NCBI RefSeq assembly: GCF_026965535.1
Contig: NZ_CP114039.1
Span: 1,302,001-1,366,000 of the forward strand
Reading direction: 5' to 3'
From: Corallococcus sp. NCRR
Lineage (GTDB): Bacteria; Myxococcota; Myxococcia; Myxococcales; Myxococcaceae
DNA length: 64,000 nt
A program made the translations under genes and the position numbers. Shown here in pieces: positions 8,464 to 17,400 of the stretch. Each line of letters begins with the position of its first letter. Positions within the stretch are counted from its first letter, which is position 1. The notes beneath the pieces were generated by a model. The model did no database searches. It saw nothing but the letters and a program-made list of their open reading frames with translations, and had not been told where the DNA came from.

Positions 8464-9528
8464 ATGACCGGTCCGGGCCCGGAGGCGGGTTCTCCTCTCA
8501 TCCTGTCGTTCCGTCATCTGCTGACCGAGTCCGTCAGTGCGTTCCTCGACGAGGCGGACATGACATGTCCGCAGACGGCGGACGCGCTCAGCGAGCTGCT
8601 GGTAACGCTGTCGCGCTACCGCGAAGAGGGCGCGCTGCTGTTCCCCACCGCGTTCCTGGGTGACGACCTGGGCACGATGATGGAGATGCTGGGCGGGCAC
8701 GACCCGATTCCCCTGGGCTCGGGGCCTCGCAACCGCGCCACCATCCAGCGGGCGCTCAAGCAGTGCGCGCCGCTGGGACAGGGGCGCTGGTGGGCGCTGT
8801 ACCTGGTGCGCGATTCCGCGGGCCTCACCTACGGCATCTTCCGCACGGATCCGTTCCCCCTGGCGGAGACGCCGCTGGAGCGCCTGCGGCACGCGCCGGA
8901 CCGGGGCGCCCGCGTGGTGGGCGTGTTGCAGTTGGCGGACAATATCATCGAGCTGCGCGGAGGCGGCGGGCTGTGCCGGCACGTGTACCTGTCTGGCGCG
9001 CGCGTCGACCTGGAGCCGCCCTCCGTGGTGCTGGACGCGCTGGCGAGCGCGGTCACCGAGCAGGTCCTGCCCTCCAGCCGCGAGTACGCGCGAGGTTTCT
9101 TCCAGCGGGTGCTGTTCGAGGTGATGCAGTCCTCTCACGGCACGCTGGTGGCGGTGTTGCCCCGCGAGCGCGCGGGCTCCGCGCTGTTCGTGGACGGCAT
9201 CCTGCTGCCCCGGCCCATGGACGTGGTGGCGCTGCTGGACCGGCACCACGCGACCCAGGACGGCAGCGCGGCGTCAGCGGTGCGGGCGGCCTCGCAGCTT
9301 TTGCGCGGCATGATGGCCACCGACGGCATCACCGTGTTGCGCGCGGACGGCTGCATCCTCGGGTACAACGTCTTCGTGCGTCACCCGGAGACCCTGGCGC
9401 GGCAGCCGGGCTTCTTCGGCGGAGCGCGTCGGCGGACGTTCGAGGTGCTGTGCGCGGCCCTGGGCAACGAGCTCGCCGCGGCGTTCATCCGTTCGCAGGA
9501 CGGGGATGTCGCGTGCCGTCGCGCGTGA
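8464..9528 (+). CDS. Protein with diadenylate-cyclase (DAC/DisA_N)-like C-terminal domain and N-terminal sensor-like region
   Basis: Protein of 354 residues. From about residue 220 the order of elements follows a DAC domain: a GTLVAVLP strand, a helix after ILLPRPMDVVALL, MMATDGITVLRADG where DAC enzymes have the DGA motif, and FFGGARRRTFEVL where they have GTRHRAA. The catalytic DGA and RHR are therefore DGI and RRR. Residues 1-200 are probably a sensor domain. It could make or bind c-di-AMP, or be an inactive relative. The start is uncertain: ATGs at 8410 and 8443 are in frame and no start has a strong ribosome site. Confidence 0.65.
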   Translation: MTGPGPEAGSPLILSFRHLLTESVSAFLDEADMTCPQTADALSELLVTLSRYREEGALLFPTAFLGDDLGTMMEMLGGHDPIPLGSGPRNRATIQRALKQCAPLGQGRWWALYLVRDSAGLTYGIFRTDPFPLAETPLERLRHAPDRGARVVGVLQLADNIIELRGGGGLCRHVYLSGARVDLEPPSVVLDALASAVTEQVLPSSREYARGFFQRVLFEVMQSSHGTLVAVLPRERAGSALFVDGILLPRPMDVVALLDRHHATQDGSAASAVRAASQLLRGMMATDGITVLRADGCILGYNVFVRHPETLARQPGFFGGARRRTFEVLCAALGNELAAAFIRSQDGDVACRRA

Positions 9529-9669
9529 CGGTTTCCTGTTTTGCATGCTGTCCGGATTGATTGCGACGCGGAGGGACGGAGGACCCTGGAGGTCGCATTC
9601 GGGCACTGGGACTCGGGACGTGGGCGGAAGGTTGAGAACGTCAACTTAATCTGTAAGGCTGCGCGCGCT
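9529..9669 (+). promoter_or_regulatory. Upstream region of traA with candidate -10 element
   Basis: Spacer before the tra genes. The A/T-rich stretch ending AACTTAATCTG contains TAATCT, a reasonable -10 hexamer about 20 nt before the proposed TTG start; I see no good -35. The traA frame stays open back to 9541, so this stretch could instead encode an N-terminal extension, but that would bury the signal peptide. Confidence 0.4.
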
Positions 9670-11772
9670 TTGCGCACTGCTCCCCTCCCCCTCCGCGCGT
9701 ACGCCGCGCTGTCCCTGCTCGCCGTGTGCCTCGCGAGCGCGCCTGCCGTGGCGCAGAAGCTGCCGGCTGTCGTGGTGACGGGGGCACCCGCGGCGCCGTC
9801 GCCCACGGATACAGGTACGGGGCTCTGCATGGCGTCCAACGTGTGGACGCGCACCACGGCGGAGTATCCGCAAAGTCAGTCGCTCTATACGGACAACCTG
9901 AATGCTTACATGGAGGAGAACCGCGCGACGCGCATGACCTCCGTGCTGCGCTCCGCGTTCGACCTGTCGAACAACCTGAACGACGGTCGAATCCTGAGCT
10001 ACGGCGACTTCGTCAACGTGGTCTCGGGCTGCGCCCAGGGCGGCTGCCCCTTCCACTACAACAATTCAAGCACGCGCTTCGTCTCACGCTTCCGCGGCTA
10101 CTTGAATGTCACTCCGGCCATGGTCGGGCGCGTCCTGCACTTCGGCTTCTACGCCGATGACGCCATCAGCCTCGTCCTGTTCGACAAGGCAAGCAGACGC
10201 TACGACATCATCATCCGGCCGCCGGAGTTGGGGGCGCCAACACGACGCACCACCAACTCCGTCACCTTCACCCAATCCGGGCTTTACCCTATTGAACTGC
10301 TCTACGTGCAGATCGTGGAGCACGCTGCGCTGGAGTTCGCCGTCCTGGACGGAGCATTCACGGACTTCGATCAGCCCGCTGGTGAGGATCCGGTCGTCCC
10401 GCTCAACACCGCTGGCTTCTCGCTGGTCCAGCCCGCGCAGCTGTTCCAGACAGAGACCGGCCGCCCGTCGTTCCCGGACAACCTGGACCAGTGCGTCCAG
10501 TGCAACCGGCAGTTCGCGAACCAGCCCGGCAATGGCAGTTGTGGTCCGTCCTACTACTGCAACTCCGCTGCGCTCTGCGCGCCCTGTGACACGAACCTCC
10601 TGTGCGGAGACACGTGCTCACCTTGCGGTCCTACCGCGCCCATCTGCGCGCAGGTCAACGGTCAGTTCACCTGCGTCGCGTGCACCCAGAACAGTGACTG
10701 CGCCACGGGCCGCTGCGACACCACCAACAACGTGTGCACTGGCTGCGTCCGCGACTCCGATTGCGGCTCCGGCCAGGTCTGCGACGAGCCGAACTTCACC
10801 TGCGTCCAGTGCACCTCCGACGCGGAGTGCCCCGGCAGCCAGGTCTGTGACCTCACCGCGAACACCTGCGTCGAGTGCAACGAAGACACCCAATGCGACC
10901 GTGGCGAGTCGTGCTCCAACCACGTCTGCACGCCCTGCAACACCAACGACGCCTGCGCCGGCAACTCCTGCAACTGCTGCCCCAAGGGCACCCAGTGCGC
11001 CGCGCCCACTCCCGGCGCCCCGCCCTCCTGCGTCGAGTGCACCACCGACAGCCAGTGCTCCAACGGCCAGCGCTGCGACACCCTGAACGGCGCCTGCGTC
11101 GACAGCATCGCCGAGTGCAACACCTCCGACCGCTGCGGCCCCGGCTGCTCCAAGTGCCCCGGCGAGCGCCCCTTCTGTCTCGACGGCGAGGTCTGCGTCC
11201 AGTGCCGCAACGACCTGGAATGCGGCGACGGCCAGACCTGCGTCAGCGGTGAGTGCAGCTCCTGCACCACCGACAATCGCTGTGGTCCCCGCTGTGACTC
11301 GTGCGGCGGTGACACCCCGTTCTGCCTCTCCGACGGCACCGTGCAGAACAGCGTGTGCGTGGGCTGCGTCAATGACTCCGACTGCGGCAGCGGCACCTGC
11401 GACCCCACCACCCGCACCTGCTCCAACACCGGCGCCTGCGCCGTGACGTGCGCGGAAGGCACCGTGTGCGACGGCTCCGCGTGCGTCGAGTGCTTCGCGG
11501 ATGCCCACTGCCCCTGCGGCGGCACCTGCGACCTCACGTCCAACACCTGTCTCGAAACGTGCGCCGACAGCGGCGACTGCCTGGGCGTCGAGTTCTGCTC
11601 CGCCGAAACCCAGCAGTGCGAACGCGGCCGCCGCAAACCCGGCACTGAACCCCAGGGCGGCGCCTTCTGCTGCGGCACCACCGCCGAGGCCACGCCCACC
11701 GGCAGCACCGCCATGCTGGTCACCCTCGCCCTGGGCTTCCTCTTCCTGCGCTCCGCCCGCCGCGTCCGATGA
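9670..11772 (+). CDS. traA: TraA, outer-membrane-exchange cell-surface receptor
   Basis: Cell-surface protein that, with TraB, mediates kin recognition and exchange of outer-membrane proteins and lipids in myxobacteria. Seen here, in order: a signal peptide (residues 1-28, cleavage after PAVA), a PA14-like lectin domain about residues 75-245 (FRGYLNV, HFGFYADDAISLVLFD), a long run of Cys-rich tandem repeats of the DxDCxxGxxCD kind (about 260-640), and a C-terminal CC followed by a hydrophobic helix and RSARRVR, a MYXO-CTERM-like sorting tail. The start is the TTG giving a clean signal peptide; no ATG fits. The stop overlaps traB by 4 nt (ATGA). Confidence 0.9.
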   Translation: MRTAPLPLRAYAALSLLAVCLASAPAVAQKLPAVVVTGAPAAPSPTDTGTGLCMASNVWTRTTAEYPQSQSLYTDNLNAYMEENRATRMTSVLRSAFDLSNNLNDGRILSYGDFVNVVSGCAQGGCPFHYNNSSTRFVSRFRGYLNVTPAMVGRVLHFGFYADDAISLVLFDKASRRYDIIIRPPELGAPTRRTTNSVTFTQSGLYPIELLYVQIVEHAALEFAVLDGAFTDFDQPAGEDPVVPLNTAGFSLVQPAQLFQTETGRPSFPDNLDQCVQCNRQFANQPGNGSCGPSYYCNSAALCAPCDTNLLCGDTCSPCGPTAPICAQVNGQFTCVACTQNSDCATGRCDTTNNVCTGCVRDSDCGSGQVCDEPNFTCVQCTSDAECPGSQVCDLTANTCVECNEDTQCDRGESCSNHVCTPCNTNDACAGNSCNCCPKGTQCAAPTPGAPPSCVECTTDSQCSNGQRCDTLNGACVDSIAECNTSDRCGPGCSKCPGERPFCLDGEVCVQCRNDLECGDGQTCVSGECSSCTTDNRCGPRCDSCGGDTPFCLSDGTVQNSVCVGCVNDSDCGSGTCDPTTRTCSNTGACAVTCAEGTVCDGSACVECFADAHCPCGGTCDLTSNTCLETCADSGDCLGVEFCSAETQQCERGRRKPGTEPQGGAFCCGTTAEATPTGSTAMLVTLALGFLFLRSARRVR

Positions 11773-13394
11773 AGCCCTCCCGCACGCCGCTGCTCCCGCT
11801 GCTGCTGGCCCTCGCGCTGTCCACCGCCGCCCACGCCGCGCCGGATCCGCGCTTCAACATCCAGGTCTTCCGCCCCTCCGGCGCGCCGCAGGACCTGGTG
11901 ATGGTCACCCAGTCCCGGCCCCTGTCCCACCTGTCCGTCTCCGCCGGGCCCTACTTCAGCTATTCCATCAACCCGCTCTCGCTCGTCCCCAAGGACGGAG
12001 ACCTGGGCTCCATCAGCCTCGTGGGCAACCGGCTCCAGTTGGATGTCATGGCCACCGTCGGCCTCTTCGACTGGTTCGAGGTCGGCGTGGACATGCCGCT
12101 CGTGCTCCTCCAGGGCGGCCAGAACCTGGAGGTCATCGGCACCGAAGGGCCCGTGGAGAGCTTCGCCCTGGGCGACCTGCGCCTGATGGGCAAGGTGGCC
12201 ATCCCCGGCTTCCGCCGCTCCGCGGAGGGCCACGGCTGGGGCGCGGCGCTCACGCTCAACGTCAGCTTCCCCACCGGCGTGCAGGAGGCGTTCGCGGGCG
12301 ACGGCGAGCTCACCTGGGCGCCGGGCCTGGTGCTCGATTACCGCTTCGAGTCCGGCATCCTGCTCGCCTTCAACGGCGGCTTCTGGAAGCGGCCGGACGT
12401 CATCTTCAGCGGCGTGCAGCTGGGAGACATGGCGCCGTTCGGCCTGGGCACGGAGGTGCCCCTGTTGCGCGGCAGCGGCATCACCGCGCTGGGCATGGTG
12501 AACGGCGCGGTCGGCCTCAAGAAGGCGCCGGGCCAGGAGCGGCAGATTCCCGCGGAGCTGCTCATCGGCCTGCGCTGGTACAGCTCGCTGGGCGTCACCT
12601 TCACCTTCGGCGGCGGCCTGGGCTGCGGCTGCTCGCTGGCGTCTCCAAACCTGAGCTTCTTCACGTCCATCCTCTGGGTGCCCGCCAAGACGCGCGAGTG
12701 GGAGGCCATCGAGCGCTTCAAGGAGCCGCCCGAGCCGCCCCCGCCGCCCGTGGACCCCGACTTCGACGGCGTCATCGGTGAGCGCGACCGCTGCCCCAAC
12801 CTCGCGGGCCCGGTGGAGAACAGCGGCTGCCCGGACACCGACGCGGACTCCGACGGCGTGGTGGACCGCATCGACAAGTGCCCGGACGTCCCGCAGGGCA
12901 AGCGCGGCCGCGACGGCTGTCCGCTCGCGCGCACGTCGGGGAACAAGATCGTCATCCTGGAGCAGGTGAACTTCGCCACCGACCAGGACGTCATCCTCTC
13001 CGAGTCCTACCCGGTGCTGGAGGAGGTCGCGCGGGTGATGGAGGAGAACCCGAAGATGGACCGCATCCTCATCGAGGGTCACACCGACTCGCGCGCCAGC
13101 GACCAGTACAACCTGGACCTGTCCAAGCGCCGCGCCGCCAGCGTGAAGCGCTTCCTCATCGAGAGCGGCGTCGCCGCGGAGCGCGTGTGCTCGCAGGGCT
13201 TCGGGCGCAGCATGCCCGTGGCCGACAACGCCACCGAGGAGGGCATGGCCCTCAACCGCCGCGTGGAGTTCACCATCCAGCCGCCGAGCGACGGGCCGCG
13301 CCCGCCCTGCCCGGATGACGTGGAGGCCGCGTCCAAGAAGAAGCCCGGCAAGCGCCCCGCTCCGAAGTCTCCGGCGCCGAAGAAGAAGCCGTAG
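11769..13394 (+). CDS. traB: TraB, outer-membrane partner of TraA with OmpA domain
   Basis: Protein of 541 residues translationally coupled to traA. It has a signal peptide (cleavage after AAHA near residue 22), a region of alternating hydrophobic strands to about residue 310 that suggests a beta-barrel, and a proline hinge (PPEPPPPP). Two acidic, thrombospondin-type-3-like Ca-binding repeats follow (DPDFDGV, DADSDGVVDRIDKCPD), then an OmpA peptidoglycan-binding domain at about 395-505 (IEGHTDSRASDQYNLDLSKR, NRRVEF) and a Lys/Pro-rich tail. Known TraB is required with TraA for outer-membrane exchange; domain order and linkage match. Confidence 0.9.
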   Translation: MKPSRTPLLPLLLALALSTAAHAAPDPRFNIQVFRPSGAPQDLVMVTQSRPLSHLSVSAGPYFSYSINPLSLVPKDGDLGSISLVGNRLQLDVMATVGLFDWFEVGVDMPLVLLQGGQNLEVIGTEGPVESFALGDLRLMGKVAIPGFRRSAEGHGWGAALTLNVSFPTGVQEAFAGDGELTWAPGLVLDYRFESGILLAFNGGFWKRPDVIFSGVQLGDMAPFGLGTEVPLLRGSGITALGMVNGAVGLKKAPGQERQIPAELLIGLRWYSSLGVTFTFGGGLGCGCSLASPNLSFFTSILWVPAKTREWEAIERFKEPPEPPPPPVDPDFDGVIGERDRCPNLAGPVENSGCPDTDADSDGVVDRIDKCPDVPQGKRGRDGCPLARTSGNKIVILEQVNFATDQDVILSESYPVLEEVARVMEENPKMDRILIEGHTDSRASDQYNLDLSKRRAASVKRFLIESGVAAERVCSQGFGRSMPVADNATEEGMALNRRVEFTIQPPSDGPRPPCPDDVEAASKKKPGKRPAPKSPAPKKKP

Positions 13395-13457
13395 CGGCGC
13401 CGTCGCATCGAGGGTCCGTCGCTCCAGGGCGGCGGGCCCGGCGTCGCGGACGCGGCG

Positions 13458-14309
13458 CTACTCGACGATGAAGTCGGCGGCCGTGCGGCGGCGGCCGGCC
13501 ACCACCGACACCACCGCGCGGCCCTTGCCCACGGCCGTCACGCGGCCCTCGGGCGACACCGTCACCACGGCGCTGTTGGAGCTGAACCACTCCAGCGGCA
13601 CCTTCTCCAGCGCCACGCCGTTGCGGTTGTACGCGCGCGCCTGGACCATCACCGACTGGCCCTTCTTCTTGAAGGTGTACGAGGTGAGGTTCAGCCCCAG
13701 GCGCGCGAAGTCCGGCGGCACCACCTGCACGGCGATGGCGCGGTGCAGGTGCCCCAGCGTCGCGGAGACGGTGGCCACGCCGGCCGACGCGGCGATGAGC
13801 TCGCCGTTCTCCACGCGTGCCACGGCCTCGTTGCTGGAGCGGAAGTCGGGCGCCGCGTCGGGGATGACGTGGCCCGCTTCATTGCGCGCCACCACGCGCA
13901 GCTTGATGGTGCGCCCCACCTCCACGAAGTCCGCGCCCGGCGCGCGCACGTCCAGCGACGCGAGGATGGTCAGGTCCAACGGCAGCGCCGCTTTCGCGCG
14001 TCCCCCCTGCACGCCGATGATGGTCTTCCCGGACTTGCGCGCCACCACCGTGCCGTCCTCCAGCACGGAGGCCACCTCCGGCGCGGAGCTGGTCCAGCGC
14101 AGGCGCGTGTCCATCATCTTGCGCCCGTCCGCGTCCAACACCGTGTAGCTGAGCGGCAGGTTCTGCCCCTGGGTGCGCAGGTAGCGCTGCTCGGGCGGCT
14201 CCAGGGTGATGGTCGTGGGCGTCGGTCCACATGCGCCCAGGACACCCAGCGCGAGGAACCCCAACAGGGAAAAGGAGACGGGACGTGAGGTCTTCACGAA
14301 GGCAGGCAC
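13458..14309 (-). CDS. Lipoprotein with bacterial Ig-like (BIG_2) domains
   Basis: Secreted protein of 283 residues. Its signal peptide ends in LGVLGAC, a good lipobox, so it is probably membrane-anchored. The rest is about three Ig-like repeats with the BIG_2 hallmark: W(S/T)SSxPEVASVxEDGTVVARKSGKTIIG, then a second and third copy ending GELIAASAGVATVSA and GRVTAVGKGRAVVSV. The start is the GTG before PAFVKTSRP; a GTG five codons on (KTSRP) is also possible. It is convergent with traB. A structural or adhesive role is likely; nothing shows a direct tie to TraAB. Confidence 0.82.
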   Translation of the reverse strand: MPAFVKTSRPVSFSLLGFLALGVLGACGPTPTTITLEPPEQRYLRTQGQNLPLSYTVLDADGRKMMDTRLRWTSSAPEVASVLEDGTVVARKSGKTIIGVQGGRAKAALPLDLTILASLDVRAPGADFVEVGRTIKLRVVARNEAGHVIPDAAPDFRSSNEAVARVENGELIAASAGVATVSATLGHLHRAIAVQVVPPDFARLGLNLTSYTFKKKGQSVMVQARAYNRNGVALEKVPLEWFSSNSAVVTVSPEGRVTAVGKGRAVVSVVAGRRRTAADFIVE

Positions 14310-14413
14310 GGGGGCAGGTGGGGAATGGCCGAGTCTACCGGTGGATCACCCGGCGGGCGTGAAAACCGTGAGCGCCCGCGACGAAGTCCGCCCGCCCGCA
14401 CGCCTGCTGACGA

Positions 14414-17400
14414 CTACTGCCCACTTCCCCGGCGCGGGGCCCGGGCCTCCATCGCCCCCAGCACCTGCGCGGCCAGGGCCTCCCCCTCCCGCCAGCCCGC
14501 CACCCGGGCGCGCTCCCTCGCCTGCTCCAGCCGCTCGCGCGCCTCCGGGGCCCGGCCTCCCGCCACCAGCAGGCGCCCGGCGTTGTAGTGGATGCGCGCC
14601 ACCTCCTGGGCATCCCCGCCCTGCTCGGCCAGCGCGAGCGCGCGCTCCAGGTCCGACAGCGCCTGGGCCGGCTCGCCCGCGAGGACCCGCAGGCCCGCGA
14701 GCTGCGACAGCGCCCGCGCCTGTCCCGCCGCGCTGCCCACCGAGCGCGCCTGCTCCGCCGCGCGCGTGAAGGCCACCCGAGCCCGGTCCAACTGCCCCAG
14801 CCGCTGCTGCAGCCGGCCCAGCAGCAGGTAGTGCTCCCAGAAGAAGTCCGTCGTGTGCGGGGTGCGGTTCCCCATGCGCTGGAAGGCCCGCGCCAGCAGC
14901 TCCACCGCGGCCGTCGTCTCGCCCTTGGCCTCACGCACCCGCGCGAGCTCGCAGAGCACCAGGGCCTCGACCTCCGGGTCCGCGCCCGCCGGCCCCTGCA
15001 CCATGCCGAGGCGCACCTCCGCGTCGTCCACGCGCCCCAGCTTCAGCTCCGCGACCGCCAGGCGCCGCGCGACCTCCGCCCACCGGCTGGGCGTCTGCAT
15101 CACCGGCACGCGGTCCAGCCACGGCGTCACCAGCCCGTCCACGGCGGCGGGGTCCGCCTGCGTGAGACAGCCCGCCGCGCGCGCGAGCACGTCCAGTTGC
15201 CAGCGCACCACCGCCGCCGTCGCGCCGGGCGCCCGGCCCAAGGCCCAGCGGAAGAACTCCACCGCGGAGCGCCACTCGCCCCGCGCCGCGAACCAGTCTC
15301 CCGCCCGCTCGCACGCGGCCGGCGCGCCAGCGGCATCCGCGCCCAGCAGGTGGTCCGCCACGCGCACCTCGCGGGCCGGCTCCTGCGCGAACGCCACCAT
15401 CTCCAGCGCCTCCGCCAGCTCCTGGTGAGCGCTCCGCAGCTGCGAGGGGGACAGGCGCTCGCGCAGCACCTGCCGCGCCTCCTCGCTCCTGAAGCGGAAG
15501 ATGCCGGGCTGCCCGGGCACGGGCACCACCCACTCCGCGTCCTCCAACACGCTGGCGCCGTCCGAGGCCAGCAGCGACGCGCGCACCAGCTCCGCGCAGA
15601 AGAGCGAGCCCTCCACCGCGGCCCGCTGGAGGAAGCGCAGCGACGCGGCGGGCAGGAGCTCCAGCCGCGCGCCCAAGGCCTGCCCCAGGCCCTGCGGCAG
15701 CGCCGCGGGGGACAGCGGGCCGTTGGACTGGAAGCCGCCCTCCGTTCGCTGCAACACGCCCACCGACACCAGCAGCCGCACCAGCGCCAGCGCATGCGCG
15801 GGATTGCCGCGCACCCGGTCCGCCACCGCCCGCTCCAGCGACGGCGACAGGGCCATGCCCAGGCTCGCGGTGAGCAGCGCGTTCAGCTCCGACGGCGACA
15901 GCCCCTCCAGCACCGTCACGGGCAGCGACGCCAGGGCCGTGGGCACCGCGTCCACGTCACCCGTGGCCACCAGCGACACGCCTGGCTCCTTCGCCGCGAG
16001 CAGCCCCGCGAGCATCTCCAGCGAAGGGCCGTCCACGCGGTGCATGTCGTCCACCAGCAGCAACAGGCCGGACGGCTTCGCCACGCGCTGGATGGCGTCC
16101 ACCACCGCTCCGTCACCCGCCGGGAGGAGTCCGCCACCTTGCGGCGCGCCCCGCGCGAGCCTCCGCCAGAGCGCCGCGGCCTCCGGTTCGGAGAAGCCCA
16201 GCCCCGACAGCGGGGGCAGCGACGCGTCTCCACCCGTGGCGGCCCGCGACAGCGCGGCGAACACCGTGCGCCACAGGCCCAGCGCTCCCGCGGAGCGGGG
16301 GTCTCCACCCCACGCGTACACCACGCGCGGCGAGGCGCCCGTGGCCAGCTCCGCCACCGCCTCCAGGAAGCGGCTGCGGCCCACGCCCGAGGGCCCCACG
16401 AAGAGCCGCGCGCCGCCTTCGCTCCTGCACGCCGCCTCCACCACCAGCGCCGCCTGGGTCAGGGCCTCGTCGCGCCCCACCAGCGCGTCCACGCGGGTCG
16501 CGGGCGCGCCGGACTCCACCCGCCACGCCGTGCCACCGGGCAGCTCGCGTGCCATGCCGATGCGCACCCCGCCCGCCTCCACCAGCAGCGACTTCACCGA
16601 GGCGCCCACCAGCAGCTCGCCGGACACCGCCGCGTCCGCCAGCGCCTGGGCCCGCTCCAGCCCCACGCCGGACAGCCGCGACGCTCCGGCCTCCGCGCTC
16701 ACGCGCACCACGCCGGACTCCAGGCCCCGCCGCAGGTTCAAACCGGCGCCGCCCAAGTCCTCCGCGCACTGGAGCGCCCGCGTCGCGTCCTCCGCGTGCG
16801 CTTGCGGCAGGCCGAAAGGCAGACACCAGTGCGTGTCCGACAGCGCCATCGCCTCCACGTGGTGGCGCGTCGAGAACTGCGCCACCGCCTCGCGCAGGCG
16901 GGCCGCCTGGGCCGGCTCGCCCGCGACCACCAGCAGCGTGAGCCGGCGCATCTGCGCCTGCGCGTCCATCGCGCGGATCTTCACCGTGGGACCCGGGGCC
17001 TCGTCCCCCAGGGCCGGGGGCCCCTCGTCGTCCTCGTGCGCGGCGGGCGGCCCGGCCAGGGCGGAGGCCAGCGGCGCGGGCACCTCCATCGTCGGGTCGG
17101 TGGGCGGCTCGTGCACGGCGCCGTCGCCGCGGCGCGCGGGCGCCTTGGCCGTCGGCGCGTCGGGCAGGTCCTCGTCGCCCAGGTGCACGGGCGGCTCGCG
17201 CAGCGCGGGCATCATCGCCAGGTCCGGCGCGGCGGCTCCGGAGGCGGGCGTCCGGGCCAGCCTGGGCACGTCATTGCCGGACACCGGCGTGAGCAGCTTC
17301 GGCGCGGCGTCCCCGGCCGGGGGCGTGAGCGAGTTTCCGCACGCGGGGCAGAAGCGGCTGGTCGCGGGGGTGGACTGGCCACAGCGCGGGCACGACACGT

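Noticed and set aside
10662-13082. Minus-strand frame of about 800 codons opposite traA and traB
   Set aside because: Arises from the repetitive codons of the Cys-rich repeats and the high G/C; no domain recognised.
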